From assembly GCF_014779555.2 (NCBI RefSeq), contig NZ_CP094357.1, positions 1,860,001 to 1,924,000 of the forward strand: a stretch of DNA of 64,000 nt. The letters are read 5' to 3'. The notes under the pieces are model-generated. The model did no database searches, was not told the origin of the DNA, and was given only the letters and a program-made list of their open reading frames with translations. The position numbers were made by a program, and so were the translations under genes. Shown here piece after piece: positions 45,719-55,260 of this stretch. How positions within the stretch are numbered: position 1 is the stretch's first letter; the number at the start of each line of letters is the position of its first letter. The stretch is from Lysobacter capsici (GTDB lineage Bacteria; Pseudomonadota; Gammaproteobacteria; Xanthomonadales; Xanthomonadaceae).

Positions 45719-47833
45719 TTACCAGATCACCACCTGCTTGTCGCCCTCGCGCACCATTGGCTGGCCCGGCTTGCACGAGAACGCCGCGGCGAACGCCGGC
45801 AGGTTCGACGGCGCGCCGATCGCGCGGAAGTTGGCCGGCGCGTGCTCGTCGGTCTGCAGACGCACCTTCAGCTCTTCCGGGGTGAAGTTGCGGCGCCACA
45901 CGGTGCCCCAGTTGAGGAAGAAGCGCTGCTCGCGGGTGAAACCGTCGGTCTTCGGATCCGGGGTGTCGCCGGCGGCCTTCTTCATCGCGTCGTACGCGGT
46001 GGCCAGGCCGCCCAGGTCGGCGATGTTCTCGCCCAGGGTGTGCTTGCCGCTGACGTGCGCGCCCGGCGCGGCTTCATAGCCGTCGAACTGCTTGATCAGC
46101 TTGTCGGTCAGGCCCGAGAACGCCTTCGCGTCCGACGGCGCCCACCACACTTCCATGTTGCCGGTCGGTCCGAAACGCGAACCCTGGTCGTCGTAACCGT
46201 GGGTCATCTCGTGGCCGATCACCGCGCCGATGCCGCCGTAGTTGGTGGCGTCGTCGGCCTTGGGATCGAAGAACGGCGGCTGCAGGATCGCGGCCGGGAA
46301 CACGATCTCGTTCTGCAACGGGTTGTAGTAGGCGTTGACCATCTGCGGCGGCATGCCCCATTCGGTCTTGTCGACCGGCTTGCCGATCTTGCTCAGGTTC
46401 CACTTGTAGTTGAACTCGTTGGCCGCCTTGACGTTGGCGTAGTAGCTGTCGCGGCCGGTGCTCAGGCCGCTCCAGTCGCGCCACTTGTCCGGGTAGCCGA
46501 TCTTCGGGGTGAAGCTCGCCCACTTCTCCAGCGCCTTCTTCTTGGTGTCCGCGCTCATCCACGACAGGTTCTCGATGCGCGCCTTGAGGGCTTCGCTGAG
46601 ATTCTTGACCAGCGCCTGCATGCGCTCCTTGGACTCCGGGGTGAAGGCGACCTTGACGTACAGCTGGCCCATCGCTTCGCCGGTCTGGCCTTCGATGGTG
46701 TCGAGCACGCGCTTGCCGCGCTCCTTGAGTTCCTTCTGCCCGCGCAGGGTCTTGTTGTAGAAGTTGAAGCTTTCGTTGACGAAGGCTTCCGACAGGTACG
46801 GCGAGGCGCCGTCGATCGCGTGGAAGCGCAGGTAGGCCTGCCACTGCGCGGCCGGCAGTTCGCCGATCATCTTGCTGACTTCCTGGTGGAACGCCGGCAC
46901 CGCGAGCGAGAACTTCGCCGGCAGGGCGACCTTCTGCGATTCGAAGAACTTGGTCCAGGAGAAGTTCGGGGTCAGTTCGTCGGCCTGCGCCGGGCTGACC
47001 GGGTTGTAGTACAGCGAGACATCGCGCGAGAGCTCTTCGCGCGACTTGGACGCCTTGGCCAGGCGGGTTTCGAACGCGATCACGTCCTTGGCCTGCTTGG
47101 CGGCGTCTTCGGGCTTGGCGCCGCCCAGTTCCAGCACCTTGGCGACGTGGACTTCGTACGCGGCGAGCTTGTCCTTGTGCTTGGCGTCGGTGTAGTAGGT
47201 CGTGTCCGGCAGGCCCAGGCCGCCCTGCGAGGCGTAGGCGATGTTGTTGGCCGAATCCTTGAAGTCGGCTTCGGCGCCGAAGCCGAACAGGTTGTTGTCG
47301 CCGGTCGCGGCGGCGTCGCGCAGGTAGGCGGCGATCTTTTCCGGGCTGTCGATCGCGTCGATCTTGGCCAGGTCGGGCTTCAGCGGCTCCAGGCCCTGGG
47401 CGTTGACCTTGGCCACGTCCATGCCGGTGGCCCACAGGTCGCCGACGATCTTCTCCACGCCGGTGGCCTTGGTGTCGGCGGCGGCCTGCTCGGCGAGCTG
47501 GCGCTGCACGGCGTTGGAACGCTCATCGAGCATTTCGAACGCGCCCCACGAGGTGCGGTCGTTCGGGATGGTGTTGGCGGCGAGCCACTTGCCGTTGACG
47601 TAGCCGCCGAAGTCGGTGCAGGCGTCCTTGGTGGTGTCCAGGTCGGTCGCCAGGAAGCGGTTGACCGGCGGCAGCTTGCTTTCGTCGAGCTTGAGGGTGG
47701 CCTCGGCGGGCGCGGCGGCGGCCGTGGTGTCGGCCGGCGCGGTCGGCGCCGGGGCTTCGGTCTTGCCGCAGGCGGCCACGACCGTGGCGATGGCGAGGGA
47801 CAACAGCAGGACTTGCGGTTTCTTGAAGGTCAC
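45719..47833 (-). CDS. M13-family (neprilysin-like) zinc metallopeptidase, lipoprotein
   Basis: 704 residues. Lipoprotein signal (hydrophobic 8-17, lipobox VVAAC), Ala/Pro-rich linker, M13 N-terminal helical domain (about 65-440) and peptidase domain. Catalytic motif GHEMTHGYDDQG (near 46190-46220) and third zinc ligand motif GENIADLGG are intact, with VNAYYNPLQNEIVFPAAIL for substrate binding. The C-terminal CKPGQPM and VVIW ending are typical. Cleaves oligopeptides, probably in the periplasm. GTG 47833 is preferred: GGAG 6 bp upstream and it begins the signal peptide. Confidence 0.95.
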   Translation of the reverse strand: MTFKKPQVLLLSLAIATVVAACGKTEAPAPTAPADTTAAAAPAEATLKLDESKLPPVNRFLATDLDTTKDACTDFGGYVNGKWLAANTIPNDRTSWGAFEMLDERSNAVQRQLAEQAAADTKATGVEKIVGDLWATGMDVAKVNAQGLEPLKPDLAKIDAIDSPEKIAAYLRDAAATGDNNLFGFGAEADFKDSANNIAYASQGGLGLPDTTYYTDAKHKDKLAAYEVHVAKVLELGGAKPEDAAKQAKDVIAFETRLAKASKSREELSRDVSLYYNPVSPAQADELTPNFSWTKFFESQKVALPAKFSLAVPAFHQEVSKMIGELPAAQWQAYLRFHAIDGASPYLSEAFVNESFNFYNKTLRGQKELKERGKRVLDTIEGQTGEAMGQLYVKVAFTPESKERMQALVKNLSEALKARIENLSWMSADTKKKALEKWASFTPKIGYPDKWRDWSGLSTGRDSYYANVKAANEFNYKWNLSKIGKPVDKTEWGMPPQMVNAYYNPLQNEIVFPAAILQPPFFDPKADDATNYGGIGAVIGHEMTHGYDDQGSRFGPTGNMEVWWAPSDAKAFSGLTDKLIKQFDGYEAAPGAHVSGKHTLGENIADLGGLATAYDAMKKAAGDTPDPKTDGFTREQRFFLNWGTVWRRNFTPEELKVRLQTDEHAPANFRAIGAPSNLPAFAAAFSCKPGQPMVREGDKQVVIW

Positions 47834-48181
47834 AGCGGGCTCCAGCCGGGAAGGCATAGGCGAGAAACGAATCGGGAATTGTCGCGGATTTCCGACCACG
47901 GGGTGAGGTCGTCGCCGGGACACGGGCGGACGATAGTCCCGTTCCGGTCGTGAGAAGGGTGTCGAAGGTCATGTGGGGTGGGGTGGGGCTTGTTCAGCTT
48001 TGCCCTGGGTGGCGGGAAGCGAGGAACGAGTTGAGAGGAGTGAGGAACGAGTAAGGGCGGCTGCGCTCTCACTCACTTCTCACTCCTCTCCACTCGTTCC
48101 TGCCCCGCCGGGGAGTGGAAACGAGTAAAGGCCGCTCCTCGCCTCTCACTCACTCCTCACTCCTCTCAACTCATTCCTGCT
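47834..48181. repeat. Gap with two iterated-arm hairpins and an upstream block shared with the next M13 gene
   Basis: 48020-48105: left arm GAACGAGTTGAGAGGAGTGA, core GAGTAAGGGCGGCTGCGCTC, right arm CTCACTCCTCTCCACTCGTT, a long imperfect hairpin. 48118-48178 repeats the core (GAGTAAAGGCCGCTCC) and right arm. 47929-47980 is an upstream block conserved with 50479-50530 before the other intact M13 gene, and may hold the promoter. Confidence 0.7.
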
Positions 48182-50287
48182 TCACCAAATCACCACCTGC
48201 TCCGCCGCCCCGCGCACCATCGGCTGGCCGGGCTTGCACGAGAACGCCGCGGCGAACGCCGGCAGGTTCGACGGCGCGCCGATCGCGCGGAAATCGCTCG
48301 GCGCGTGCGGGTCGGAATTGACCAGCACCTTGAGCATGTCCGGCGTGTAGCGATCGCGCCAGCTGGTGGCGAAGCTGTAGAAGAAGCGCTGGTCGCGGCT
48401 GAGGCCGTCGGTCTTCGGGTCGGGCGTGTCGCCTATCGCCAGCCGCATCGCATCGTAGGCCGTGGCGATGCCGCCCAGGTCGGCGATGTTCTCGCCGAGG
48501 GTGAGCTTGCCGTTGACCTTCAGCCCGGGCGCGGCCTGATAACCGTCGAACTGCTGCACCAGCTTGGCGCTGCGCTCGGCGAAGCCCTTGGCGTCGGCCG
48601 GCGTCCACCAGTTGTTGAAATTGCCGTCGGGACCGAAGCGCGAACCCTGGTCGTCGTACCCGTGGGTCATCTCGTGGCCGATCACCGCGCCGATGCCGCC
48701 GTAGTTGGTGGCCTCGTCGGCCTTGGGATCGAAGAACGGCGGCTGCAGGATCGCGGCCGGGAACACGATCTCGTTCTGCAGCGGGTTGTAGTACGCGTTG
48801 ACCGTCTGCGGCGACATGCCCCATTCGGTCTTGTCGACCGGCTTGCCGATCTTGCTCAGGTTCCACTGGTAATTGAAGCGATTGGCGGCCTGGGCATTGG
48901 CGTAATAACTGTCGCGATCGGTCTTCAGCCCCGACCAGTCGCGCCACTTGTCCGGATAGCCGATCTTGGGCGTGAAGCTGGCCCATTTCTCCAGCGCTTT
49001 CTTCTTGGTTTCATCGCTCATCCAGCTCAGATTCTCGATCCGCGCCTTGAGCGCCGTGCGCAGGCCCTGCACCAGGGTTTCCATCTGCGCCTTGGACTGT
49101 TGCGGAAACGCGACCTTGACGTACAACTGGCCCATCGCTTCGCCGGCCTGATCGTCGATGTCGCCGAGCACGCGCTTCCAGCGCGCCTTGGGTTCTTTCT
49201 GCCCGCGCATGGTCTTGTTGTGGAACTCGTAATGCTCGGCGACGAAGTTGTCGGCCAGGTACGGCGAGGCGTCGTCGACGGTGTGATAGCGCAGATACGC
49301 CTGCCAGGTCGCCGCCGGCGTGTCGGCGATCATCTTGCTGACCTCCTTGTGGAAGTCGGGCATCGCCAGCGAGAACTGCGCCGGCGTGGCCACGCCCTGC
49401 GATTCGAAGAACTTGGTCCAGGAGAAATTCGGCGTGAGTTCGTTGGCCGCGGCGACGCTGATCGGCTGGTAGTACAGGGCCACGTCGCGCTGCAGTTGTT
49501 CGCTCGACAGCGAGGCGCGCGCCAGGCGGGTTTCGAAATCGATCACCGCCTTGGCCTGCTGCGCGGCATCGGCTGCGGCGACGCCCGACAGCACCAGCAC
49601 CTTGGCGATGTGCTGCTGGTAGGCGGCGAGCTTGTCGTGCTTGTCCTTGTCGAAGTAATAGCCCTTGTCGGGCAGGCCCAGGCCGCCTTGCGTGGCGAAG
49701 GCGATGTTCATGGATGAATTCTTGAAGTCGGCCTCGGCGCCGAAATCGAACACCACGTTGTGGCCTTGCGCGGCGCTGCTGCGCAGGTAGGCGGCGATCT
49801 TCTCCGGGCTGTCGAGCGCGGCGATCGCGGCCAGGTCGGCCTGCACCGGCGTGAGGCCCTGGGCGTTGATCCTGGCTTCGTCCATGCCGGTCGACCACAG
49901 ATCGCCGATCAGCTTTTCCACGCCGCTGGCCTTGGGATCGGCGGCGGCCTGCTGCGCGAGTTGGTGCTGCACCGCCAGCGAGCGTTCGGCCAGCACGTCG
50001 GACACGCCCCAGGACGAACGATCGCCGGGGATCGGATTGGCGGCGAACCAGCGGCTGTTGACGTACTCGCCGAGGTTGTCGCAGGCGTTCTTGGCCGGGT
50101 CCAGATCGGCGACGGCGAAGCGCACCGGCTGCGGCAGCTTGCTTTCGTCGAGCGTGAGCGCGGTGGCCTCGGCGGGTTTCGCGGCGGGCGTGCCCGCGGC
50201 CGGCGCCGGGGTTTCGGGCTTGCTGCAGGCCGCGAGCGCGGCGGCGATCGCCAGCGACAGCAGCAGGGGGGAGGATTTCATGGGCAT
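48182..50287 (-). CDS. M13-family (neprilysin-like) zinc metallopeptidase, lipoprotein, tandem paralogue
   Basis: 701 residues, highly similar along its whole length to the product of the neighbouring gene at 45719. Lipobox ALAAC after MPMKSSPLLLSLAIA, linker, M13_N domain, then GHEMTHGYDDQG and GENIADLGG intact, and the same VVIW C-terminus. Differences cluster in the N-terminal domain, suggesting altered substrate choice. ATG 50287 has GGAG 8 bp upstream. Clearly a tandem duplicate; no terminator was recognised right after it. Confidence 0.95.
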   Translation of the reverse strand: MPMKSSPLLLSLAIAAALAACSKPETPAPAAGTPAAKPAEATALTLDESKLPQPVRFAVADLDPAKNACDNLGEYVNSRWFAANPIPGDRSSWGVSDVLAERSLAVQHQLAQQAAADPKASGVEKLIGDLWSTGMDEARINAQGLTPVQADLAAIAALDSPEKIAAYLRSSAAQGHNVVFDFGAEADFKNSSMNIAFATQGGLGLPDKGYYFDKDKHDKLAAYQQHIAKVLVLSGVAAADAAQQAKAVIDFETRLARASLSSEQLQRDVALYYQPISVAAANELTPNFSWTKFFESQGVATPAQFSLAMPDFHKEVSKMIADTPAATWQAYLRYHTVDDASPYLADNFVAEHYEFHNKTMRGQKEPKARWKRVLGDIDDQAGEAMGQLYVKVAFPQQSKAQMETLVQGLRTALKARIENLSWMSDETKKKALEKWASFTPKIGYPDKWRDWSGLKTDRDSYYANAQAANRFNYQWNLSKIGKPVDKTEWGMSPQTVNAYYNPLQNEIVFPAAILQPPFFDPKADEATNYGGIGAVIGHEMTHGYDDQGSRFGPDGNFNNWWTPADAKGFAERSAKLVQQFDGYQAAPGLKVNGKLTLGENIADLGGIATAYDAMRLAIGDTPDPKTDGLSRDQRFFYSFATSWRDRYTPDMLKVLVNSDPHAPSDFRAIGAPSNLPAFAAAFSCKPGQPMVRGAAEQVVIW

Positions 50288-50705
50288 CAGTGAGACTCCG
50301 GGCCGACGGGCATGGGAAGGATCTGACGTGGCGCAGATCGGGGTTGTGAACGAAACGGCGGCGTGGCGGCGGCCACGATGCAGCGGCGACGGCGCGAACG
50401 CCCGCGGCTGCGACGCCTGCTGGATTGGCGATGGCTCCCGATGCGGCCCGTCGTCGTCGGCCCTCAACGTGATCGGTCGACGATAAACCCGTTCGCGCGT
50501 GGGGAAGGGTGTCGTCAGTCATGTGGGGTGATGCGGGATCGGCGGGTTTCGCCTCGGCTCGGTTCGCGCAAGGCGTTCGGACCGATGCGGCAAACAACCA
50601 AGCCTTCGGCGGCCACGACCTCGTCCGCATCGCCTGCATGCTAAGTTCCAGACCCACACCGCGGCCGCGCCCGGCCGCCGCACTCTAGCGAAGGAGTCGA
50701 TAGCA
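50288..50705. other. Gap upstream of the third M13 gene
   Basis: Contains 50479-50530, the 52-bp block shared with the upstream region of the other intact M13 gene and probably regulatory. The 50560-50700 part leads into the beta-CASP gene with GAAGGAG just before its ATG. No gene supported. Confidence 0.5.
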
Positions 50706-52079
50706 ATGCGCGTCCACTTTCACGGCGCCGCCGGCGAGGTCACCGGTTCCCTGCACGAAGTCGAAGCCGCCGGCCATCGCATCTTGCTCGACTGCGGCAT
50801 GATCCAGGGCAGCCCCGAGGCCGAACTGCGCAATCTCGATGCGTTCGCGTTCGACGCGGCGACGCTCGACGCGCTGGTGATCAGCCACGCCCATATCGAT
50901 CACATCGGCCGGGTGCCGCTGCTGGTCAAGCGCGGCTTTCGCGGGCCGATCTTCGCCCAGGCCGCGACCGCCGACCTGATGCGAATCATGCTGCTGGACT
51001 CGGCCTCGATCGCCGAAAGCGAAGCCGAGCGCGGCAACCGCAGGCGCGCGCACGGCGAGCCCGAACTGCTGCCGCTGTACACCCGCGACGATGTCGAAGC
51101 GACCATGCAGCGGGTGCAGCCGCTGCCCTACGACACGCACCGCGAAATCCTGGCGGGGGTGACGGTGCAGTTCCGCGAGGCCGGGCACATCCTGGGTTCG
51201 TCGGTGGTCGAGCTGTTCGCCGATGGCCGCAAGCTGGTGTTCTCCGGCGATCTGGGGCCGAAGGGCACGCCGATCCTGCGCGACCCCGCGCCGATCGACA
51301 GCGCCGACCTGGTGCTGATGGAATCGACCTACGGCGATCGCCTGCACAAGGACCGCGCCGAAACCATCCTCGAACTCGGCCGCATCCTCGACGCGGCCTG
51401 GAACGACGGCGGTAATGTGTTGATCCCGGCGTTCGCGGTCGGCCGCAGCCAGGAACTGCTGTACTGGTTCGCCAAATACTGGGACGAGTGGAACGTCGGC
51501 CGCTTCAAGATCTTCCTCGACAGCCCGATGGCCAGCAAAGTGGTCGGCGTCTACGACCGCCACGTCGAACTGTTCGACGAAGACGCGCTGCGGGTGTGGA
51601 AGCACAAGCCCGATCCCTTCCATCTGCCGAACCTGCAGCTGACCGAATCGGCGCAGGACTCGATGGCGATCAACCAGATCGAACGCGGCGCGATCGTCAT
51701 CGCCGGCTCGGGCATGGCCAACGCCGGCCGCATCCTGCACCACTTCAAGCACAACCTGGGCAAGCCGCAGACCCATGTGGTGTTCGTCGGTTACCAGGCC
51801 GAGGGCACGATCGGGCGGCGTCTGGTCGAAGGCGCCAAGTGGGTGCGCATCCACGGTCGCGATACTCGCGCCGAAGCGCAGCGCCACACCATCGGCGGCT
51901 TGTCGGCGCACACCGATCAGAACGGCTTGATCGCGTGGTACGGACAGATCGAAGGCCATCCGCCGCTGGTGCTGGTGCATGGCGAAGACAAGGCGCGCGA
52001 GGCGCTAGCCGGCGAAATCGGCGAACGCTTCGGCACCCAGGTGGCGTTGGCGCGGCCGGGCATGACGCTGGAGGTTTAA
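50706..52079 (+). CDS. Beta-CASP metallo-beta-lactamase-fold ribonuclease-like protein
   Basis: 457 residues. MBL motif HAHIDH (61-66) with GDLG for the bridging Asp, then a beta-CASP cap (about 180-370), and the RMMBL C-terminal GLSAHTDQNGL and VHGE. This is the CPSF/Ysh1-like bacterial group (as in Thermus TTHA0252) that cuts RNA. The REAGHILGSSVVEL phrase is diagnostic. Cytoplasmic. AAGGAG lies about 11 bp before ATG 50706. Confidence 0.93.
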   Translation: MRVHFHGAAGEVTGSLHEVEAAGHRILLDCGMIQGSPEAELRNLDAFAFDAATLDALVISHAHIDHIGRVPLLVKRGFRGPIFAQAATADLMRIMLLDSASIAESEAERGNRRRAHGEPELLPLYTRDDVEATMQRVQPLPYDTHREILAGVTVQFREAGHILGSSVVELFADGRKLVFSGDLGPKGTPILRDPAPIDSADLVLMESTYGDRLHKDRAETILELGRILDAAWNDGGNVLIPAFAVGRSQELLYWFAKYWDEWNVGRFKIFLDSPMASKVVGVYDRHVELFDEDALRVWKHKPDPFHLPNLQLTESAQDSMAINQIERGAIVIAGSGMANAGRILHHFKHNLGKPQTHVVFVGYQAEGTIGRRLVEGAKWVRIHGRDTRAEAQRHTIGGLSAHTDQNGLIAWYGQIEGHPPLVLVHGEDKAREALAGEIGERFGTQVALARPGMTLEV

Positions 52080-52234
52080 GCGCGCGCTGCGGCGATCCCG
52101 TCGGCGGGGTGGCGGACCTGGATATCCGGATCGCCCACCCCGAACGGCCGTTCGGCGCGTTTCATGAGGATCTGCCGATGCAGGCAGCGCCGTTGCGCGG
52201 CCGCGCAACGGGACAAGAACTCAGGTGAGCGGGC

Positions 52235-52768
52235 ATGAGCAAACGCATCTGGAAGATCGCTGTCGGCGCAGTGCTGGTCGTCGCATGCCTGATCCTGATC
52301 GGATGGGTGCTGAGCCGGGTGCTCGGCGGATCCCGATGCACCGTCAGCGGCCGGGTCCGCGGACAGGTGGCGACCATGGGCGCGAAGCTCCAGTCCTTTC
52401 AATGCGATCAGGGCGTCTTTCCCCCGACCTTGCGGGTGCTGACCGACCCGAAGCTGCCTTTGGGGCCGTATACGAAAGAGACCGAGCTGCGCGACAGCTG
52501 GGGTCGTCCGCTGTACTACCACGTCGAGAGCGACGAACAACGCTTCGTGCTGTTTTCGCTCGGCCACGACGGGCTGATCGGCGGCGAGGACGAGGATGCC
52601 GACATCGCCTACGTCGGCAGCAGGGCCAGGGTCGACGACGAGCAATGGTGGCGCCGTGACGCGAACTTCCAATCGCCCGATTGTCCAAAACTCGTGCCGC
52701 CGCCTTCGGCGATGACGCGCCCGCCGCAAGATACCGCGACCTCGCCCGGCGCCTGCGACGAAGAATGA
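52235..52768 (+). CDS. GspG-like (type II pseudopilin C-domain) protein with unusual N-terminus
   Basis: 177 residues. One membrane helix at about 7-29, then a small domain resembling the major pseudopilin GspG: VFPPTLRVLTDP, ELRDSWGRPLYYH and LFSLGHDGLIGGEDEDADI (the calcium-binding loop of GspG). The prepilin peptidase site (Gly/Ala before Phe with Glu at +5) is missing, so it is unlikely to be assembled as a normal pseudopilin. A Pro/Thr-rich tail follows. No other secretion gene is nearby. Confidence 0.75.
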   Translation: MSKRIWKIAVGAVLVVACLILIGWVLSRVLGGSRCTVSGRVRGQVATMGAKLQSFQCDQGVFPPTLRVLTDPKLPLGPYTKETELRDSWGRPLYYHVESDEQRFVLFSLGHDGLIGGEDEDADIAYVGSRARVDDEQWWRRDANFQSPDCPKLVPPPSAMTRPPQDTATSPGACDEE

Positions 52769-52872
52769 CCGCAACGGTTTGCGCAGAATTTATGCGATCG
52801 GCGCGGTGACGGCATGGAGGCTTTACCGATCTCGCGCGCAAGCTGGCGGCATCTTCCACGCCAACCTCCCCC

Positions 52873-53289
52873 GTGAGCATCCTGATCCTGCAAGGCCGTC
52901 ATCTGTCTTCAAAACCGCTGCAATCCCAGTTCCTGCTCGAACTGCGCGGCCTGGCCGCGGCGGTCGGCCGCAATCTCGAGCTGCGCCCCTGCGCCAGCCT
53001 GCGCGAACTGGTCGGCAGCCTGCGCGCCGCGCGCCGTCGCCGCAGCGAATTCGTGCTGCTCGACCCGGGCGAGCTGGCGCCGCACGCCTTGGCCGAACCC
53101 GAAGCCCTGCGCCAGGCGCTGGACGAACTGCCCAGCGCCTACATCGAAGTCCACGACGCCAGCGCCACCACCCTGGACGAGCGCCTGCACGCGCACGCGC
53201 CGCCGCTGGCGACGATCGTGATCAACGGCGATCTGGCGATGAGTTATCGCATCGCGCTCGGCATCGCGTTGCGCCGGCTTTCGCGCTGA
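52873..53289 (+). CDS. Divergent type II dehydroquinase-like protein, probably inactive
   Basis: 138 residues from GTG 52873. The order of segments matches type II 3-dehydroquinate dehydratase (AroQ): ILILQGRHL for ILVLNGPNL, FVLLDPGELAPHALAEPEAL for the NPGAYTHTSVALRDAL region, and YIEVHDAS for VEVHLSN. The REPEIYG-type loop with the catalytic Tyr is absent and the NPGAYTH motif is degraded, so dehydratase activity is unlikely. It could be a regulatory relic or bind another ligand. Assigned by eye from motif order, so moderate confidence. Confidence 0.55.
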   Translation: MSILILQGRHLSSKPLQSQFLLELRGLAAAVGRNLELRPCASLRELVGSLRAARRRRSEFVLLDPGELAPHALAEPEALRQALDELPSAYIEVHDASATTLDERLHAHAPPLATIVINGDLAMSYRIALGIALRRLSR

Positions 53290-53352
53290 ATCGCTCGCAC
53301 GCTGCGTCGCTTGCGAGTCGAGCCGCCTGCGCGCTGAGCCGCCTGCGCGCGG

Positions 53353-54897
53353 CTAGACCGGCGCTGCGCCGTCGTTCTCGCGCGCCAGCCAGCGCTGCAT
53401 CGCATGCCGGAAGCGCGTGGCCTCGCGTTGCTTGTGCAGGTACTCCTGATCCAGCACGCGATACAGCGACCACATGATCAGCACCAGCAGCAGCGCGAAC
53501 GGCAACGCGGCGACGATGATCACGCCCTGCAACGCATCCAGGCCGCCGGCCAGCAGCAGCGCGACCGCGATCAGGGCCTGGATCACGCCCCAGGTCGCGC
53601 GCCGCGACAGCGGCGGATCGGCGCGGTCCTCGCTGGACATGCTGGCCAGCACCAGGGTCGCCGAGTCGGCCGAGGTCACGAAGAACAGCATCAACAAGGC
53701 GATCGCCGCGGCCATCAGCAACGGTGCCCACGGCAGGCTTTCGAGCAGGGCGAACAGCACCTGCTCGTAACCCTGGCCCAAGGCGCCGGCCAGGTCGACG
53801 CCGCCGAACATCTGCGCCCACAGCGCGCTGCCGCCGAACGCGGCGAACCACACGAAGCTCATCAGCGAAGGCACCAGCACCACGCCGAACACGAACTCGC
53901 GCACGCGCCGGCCGCGCGAGATGCGGGCGATGAAGCTGCCCACGAACGGCGCCCAGGCGATCCACCACGCCCAGTAGAAGATCGTCCACTCGCCGACCCA
54001 GGGATCGCGCGAGAACGGCGCCATGCGCAGGCTCATGTTCGGCAATTGGTTGATGTAGCTGCCCAGGGTGGTGGTGAAGGTCTCGAAGATGAAACTGGTC
54101 GGCCCGGCCACCAGCACGAACGCGAGCAGCAGCGCGGCCAGGGCGAGGTTGAGATTGCTCAGCCATTTGATCCCGCGGTGCAGGCCGGTGAGGCTCGACG
54201 CCATGTACAGCGCGAACGCCACCGCGACCACGCACAGTTGCAGCGCCGGGGTCACGCTCAGGCCGAACACCCGCGCCAGCCCGGCGCTGATCTGCACGGT
54301 GCCGAAGCCCAGCGTGGTCGCCACGCCGATCGCGGTGGCGACGACCGCGGCGACATCGATCAACTGCCCGGGCCAGCGCCGGTGCCAGCGGCCGATCACC
54401 GGTTGCAGCAAGTCGCTGATCTGGCCGCGTCCGTTGCGGTTGAACTGGAACCACGCCATCGCCAGCCCGACCAGTGCGTACACCGCCCACGGGTGCAGGC
54501 CCCAATGGAAGAACACATAGCGCATCGACGCGCGCGCGGCCGGCATGCTCTGCGCGGCAAGGCCTTCGGGCGGATGCAGGTAATGCGACACCGGTTCGGC
54601 CGCGCCCCAGAACACCAGACCGATGCCCATGCCGGCGGCGAACAGCATCGACAGCCAGCTCAGGCGCGAGAACTCCGGCTCGGCGTCGTCGCCGCCGATG
54701 CGCAGGTCGGCGAAGCGGCCGAGCGAGAGATACAACAGGAACAGCAGCGAGGCGAACACGATCAGCAGGTACAGCCAGCCGGCCCGCGCCACGGTCAGCG
54801 ACAGCGCGTGCTGGATCGTTTCGTTGAACGATTGCGGGGCCAGCACGCCGGCGGCGACCAGCGCGGCGAGCAGGACGATCGAAAGTCGGAAAACCAA
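53353..54897 (-). CDS. BCCT-family betaine/carnitine/choline transporter
   Basis: 514 residues, about twelve membrane helices. Family signatures: FAAGMGIGLVFWGAAEPVSH, FFHWGLHPWAVYALVGL, IFYWAWWIAWAPFVGSFIAR (betaine-site Trp box) and FFVTSADSATLVLASMSS. It imports quaternary amines, coupled to Na+ or H+, for osmoprotection. The start is TTG 54897: GGAG lies 6 bp upstream and the first helix follows directly; codons further upstream translate to Arg/Cys-rich sequence. The C-terminus is short, so strong osmosensing of the BetP kind is not expected. Confidence 0.92.
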   Translation of the reverse strand: MVFRLSIVLLAALVAAGVLAPQSFNETIQHALSLTVARAGWLYLLIVFASLLFLLYLSLGRFADLRIGGDDAEPEFSRLSWLSMLFAAGMGIGLVFWGAAEPVSHYLHPPEGLAAQSMPAARASMRYVFFHWGLHPWAVYALVGLAMAWFQFNRNGRGQISDLLQPVIGRWHRRWPGQLIDVAAVVATAIGVATTLGFGTVQISAGLARVFGLSVTPALQLCVVAVAFALYMASSLTGLHRGIKWLSNLNLALAALLLAFVLVAGPTSFIFETFTTTLGSYINQLPNMSLRMAPFSRDPWVGEWTIFYWAWWIAWAPFVGSFIARISRGRRVREFVFGVVLVPSLMSFVWFAAFGGSALWAQMFGGVDLAGALGQGYEQVLFALLESLPWAPLLMAAAIALLMLFFVTSADSATLVLASMSSEDRADPPLSRRATWGVIQALIAVALLLAGGLDALQGVIIVAALPFALLLVLIMWSLYRVLDQEYLHKQREATRFRHAMQRWLARENDGAAPV

Positions 54898-55260
54898 AAT
54901 CCACTCCAGACAGGCGCGCGAACGAATCGCGCGCGTGAGGCGTGCCGGACGCGCGCGGCGCGTCGACAGGCATGAGACGCAGCCGCGCCGATGCGCGCAT
55001 GGAGCACGCGCCATCGCCGCCGCGATCAGCGGGCGAGCGAGTCGACAGCAGGCTGTTGAGGGCGATCCGCGCTGCGAGCCATGGCCGTAGCAGTGACGGC
55101 GCAAGCGGACGTGTGAGTCCGGTGCGGTGTGCGGAGCGGGGCGATTTTAACAGACGCGCTGTTTTGCGCCTTCACATTGTCGCGATAAACGCGTGCGCGG
55201 GGAAAATCCGGCTGGCGCCCCGCATCTGTTGCTTAACATCGCCTTCTTCGGGAGCGTGCC
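54898..55260. other. Gap between the BCCT and DUF3304 genes
   Basis: Holds the BCCT ribosome site next to its start. The AT-richer patch GATTTTAACAGACGCGCTGT near 55143-55163 could carry a promoter for the minus-strand transporter. No gene or repeat recognised. Confidence 0.4.
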
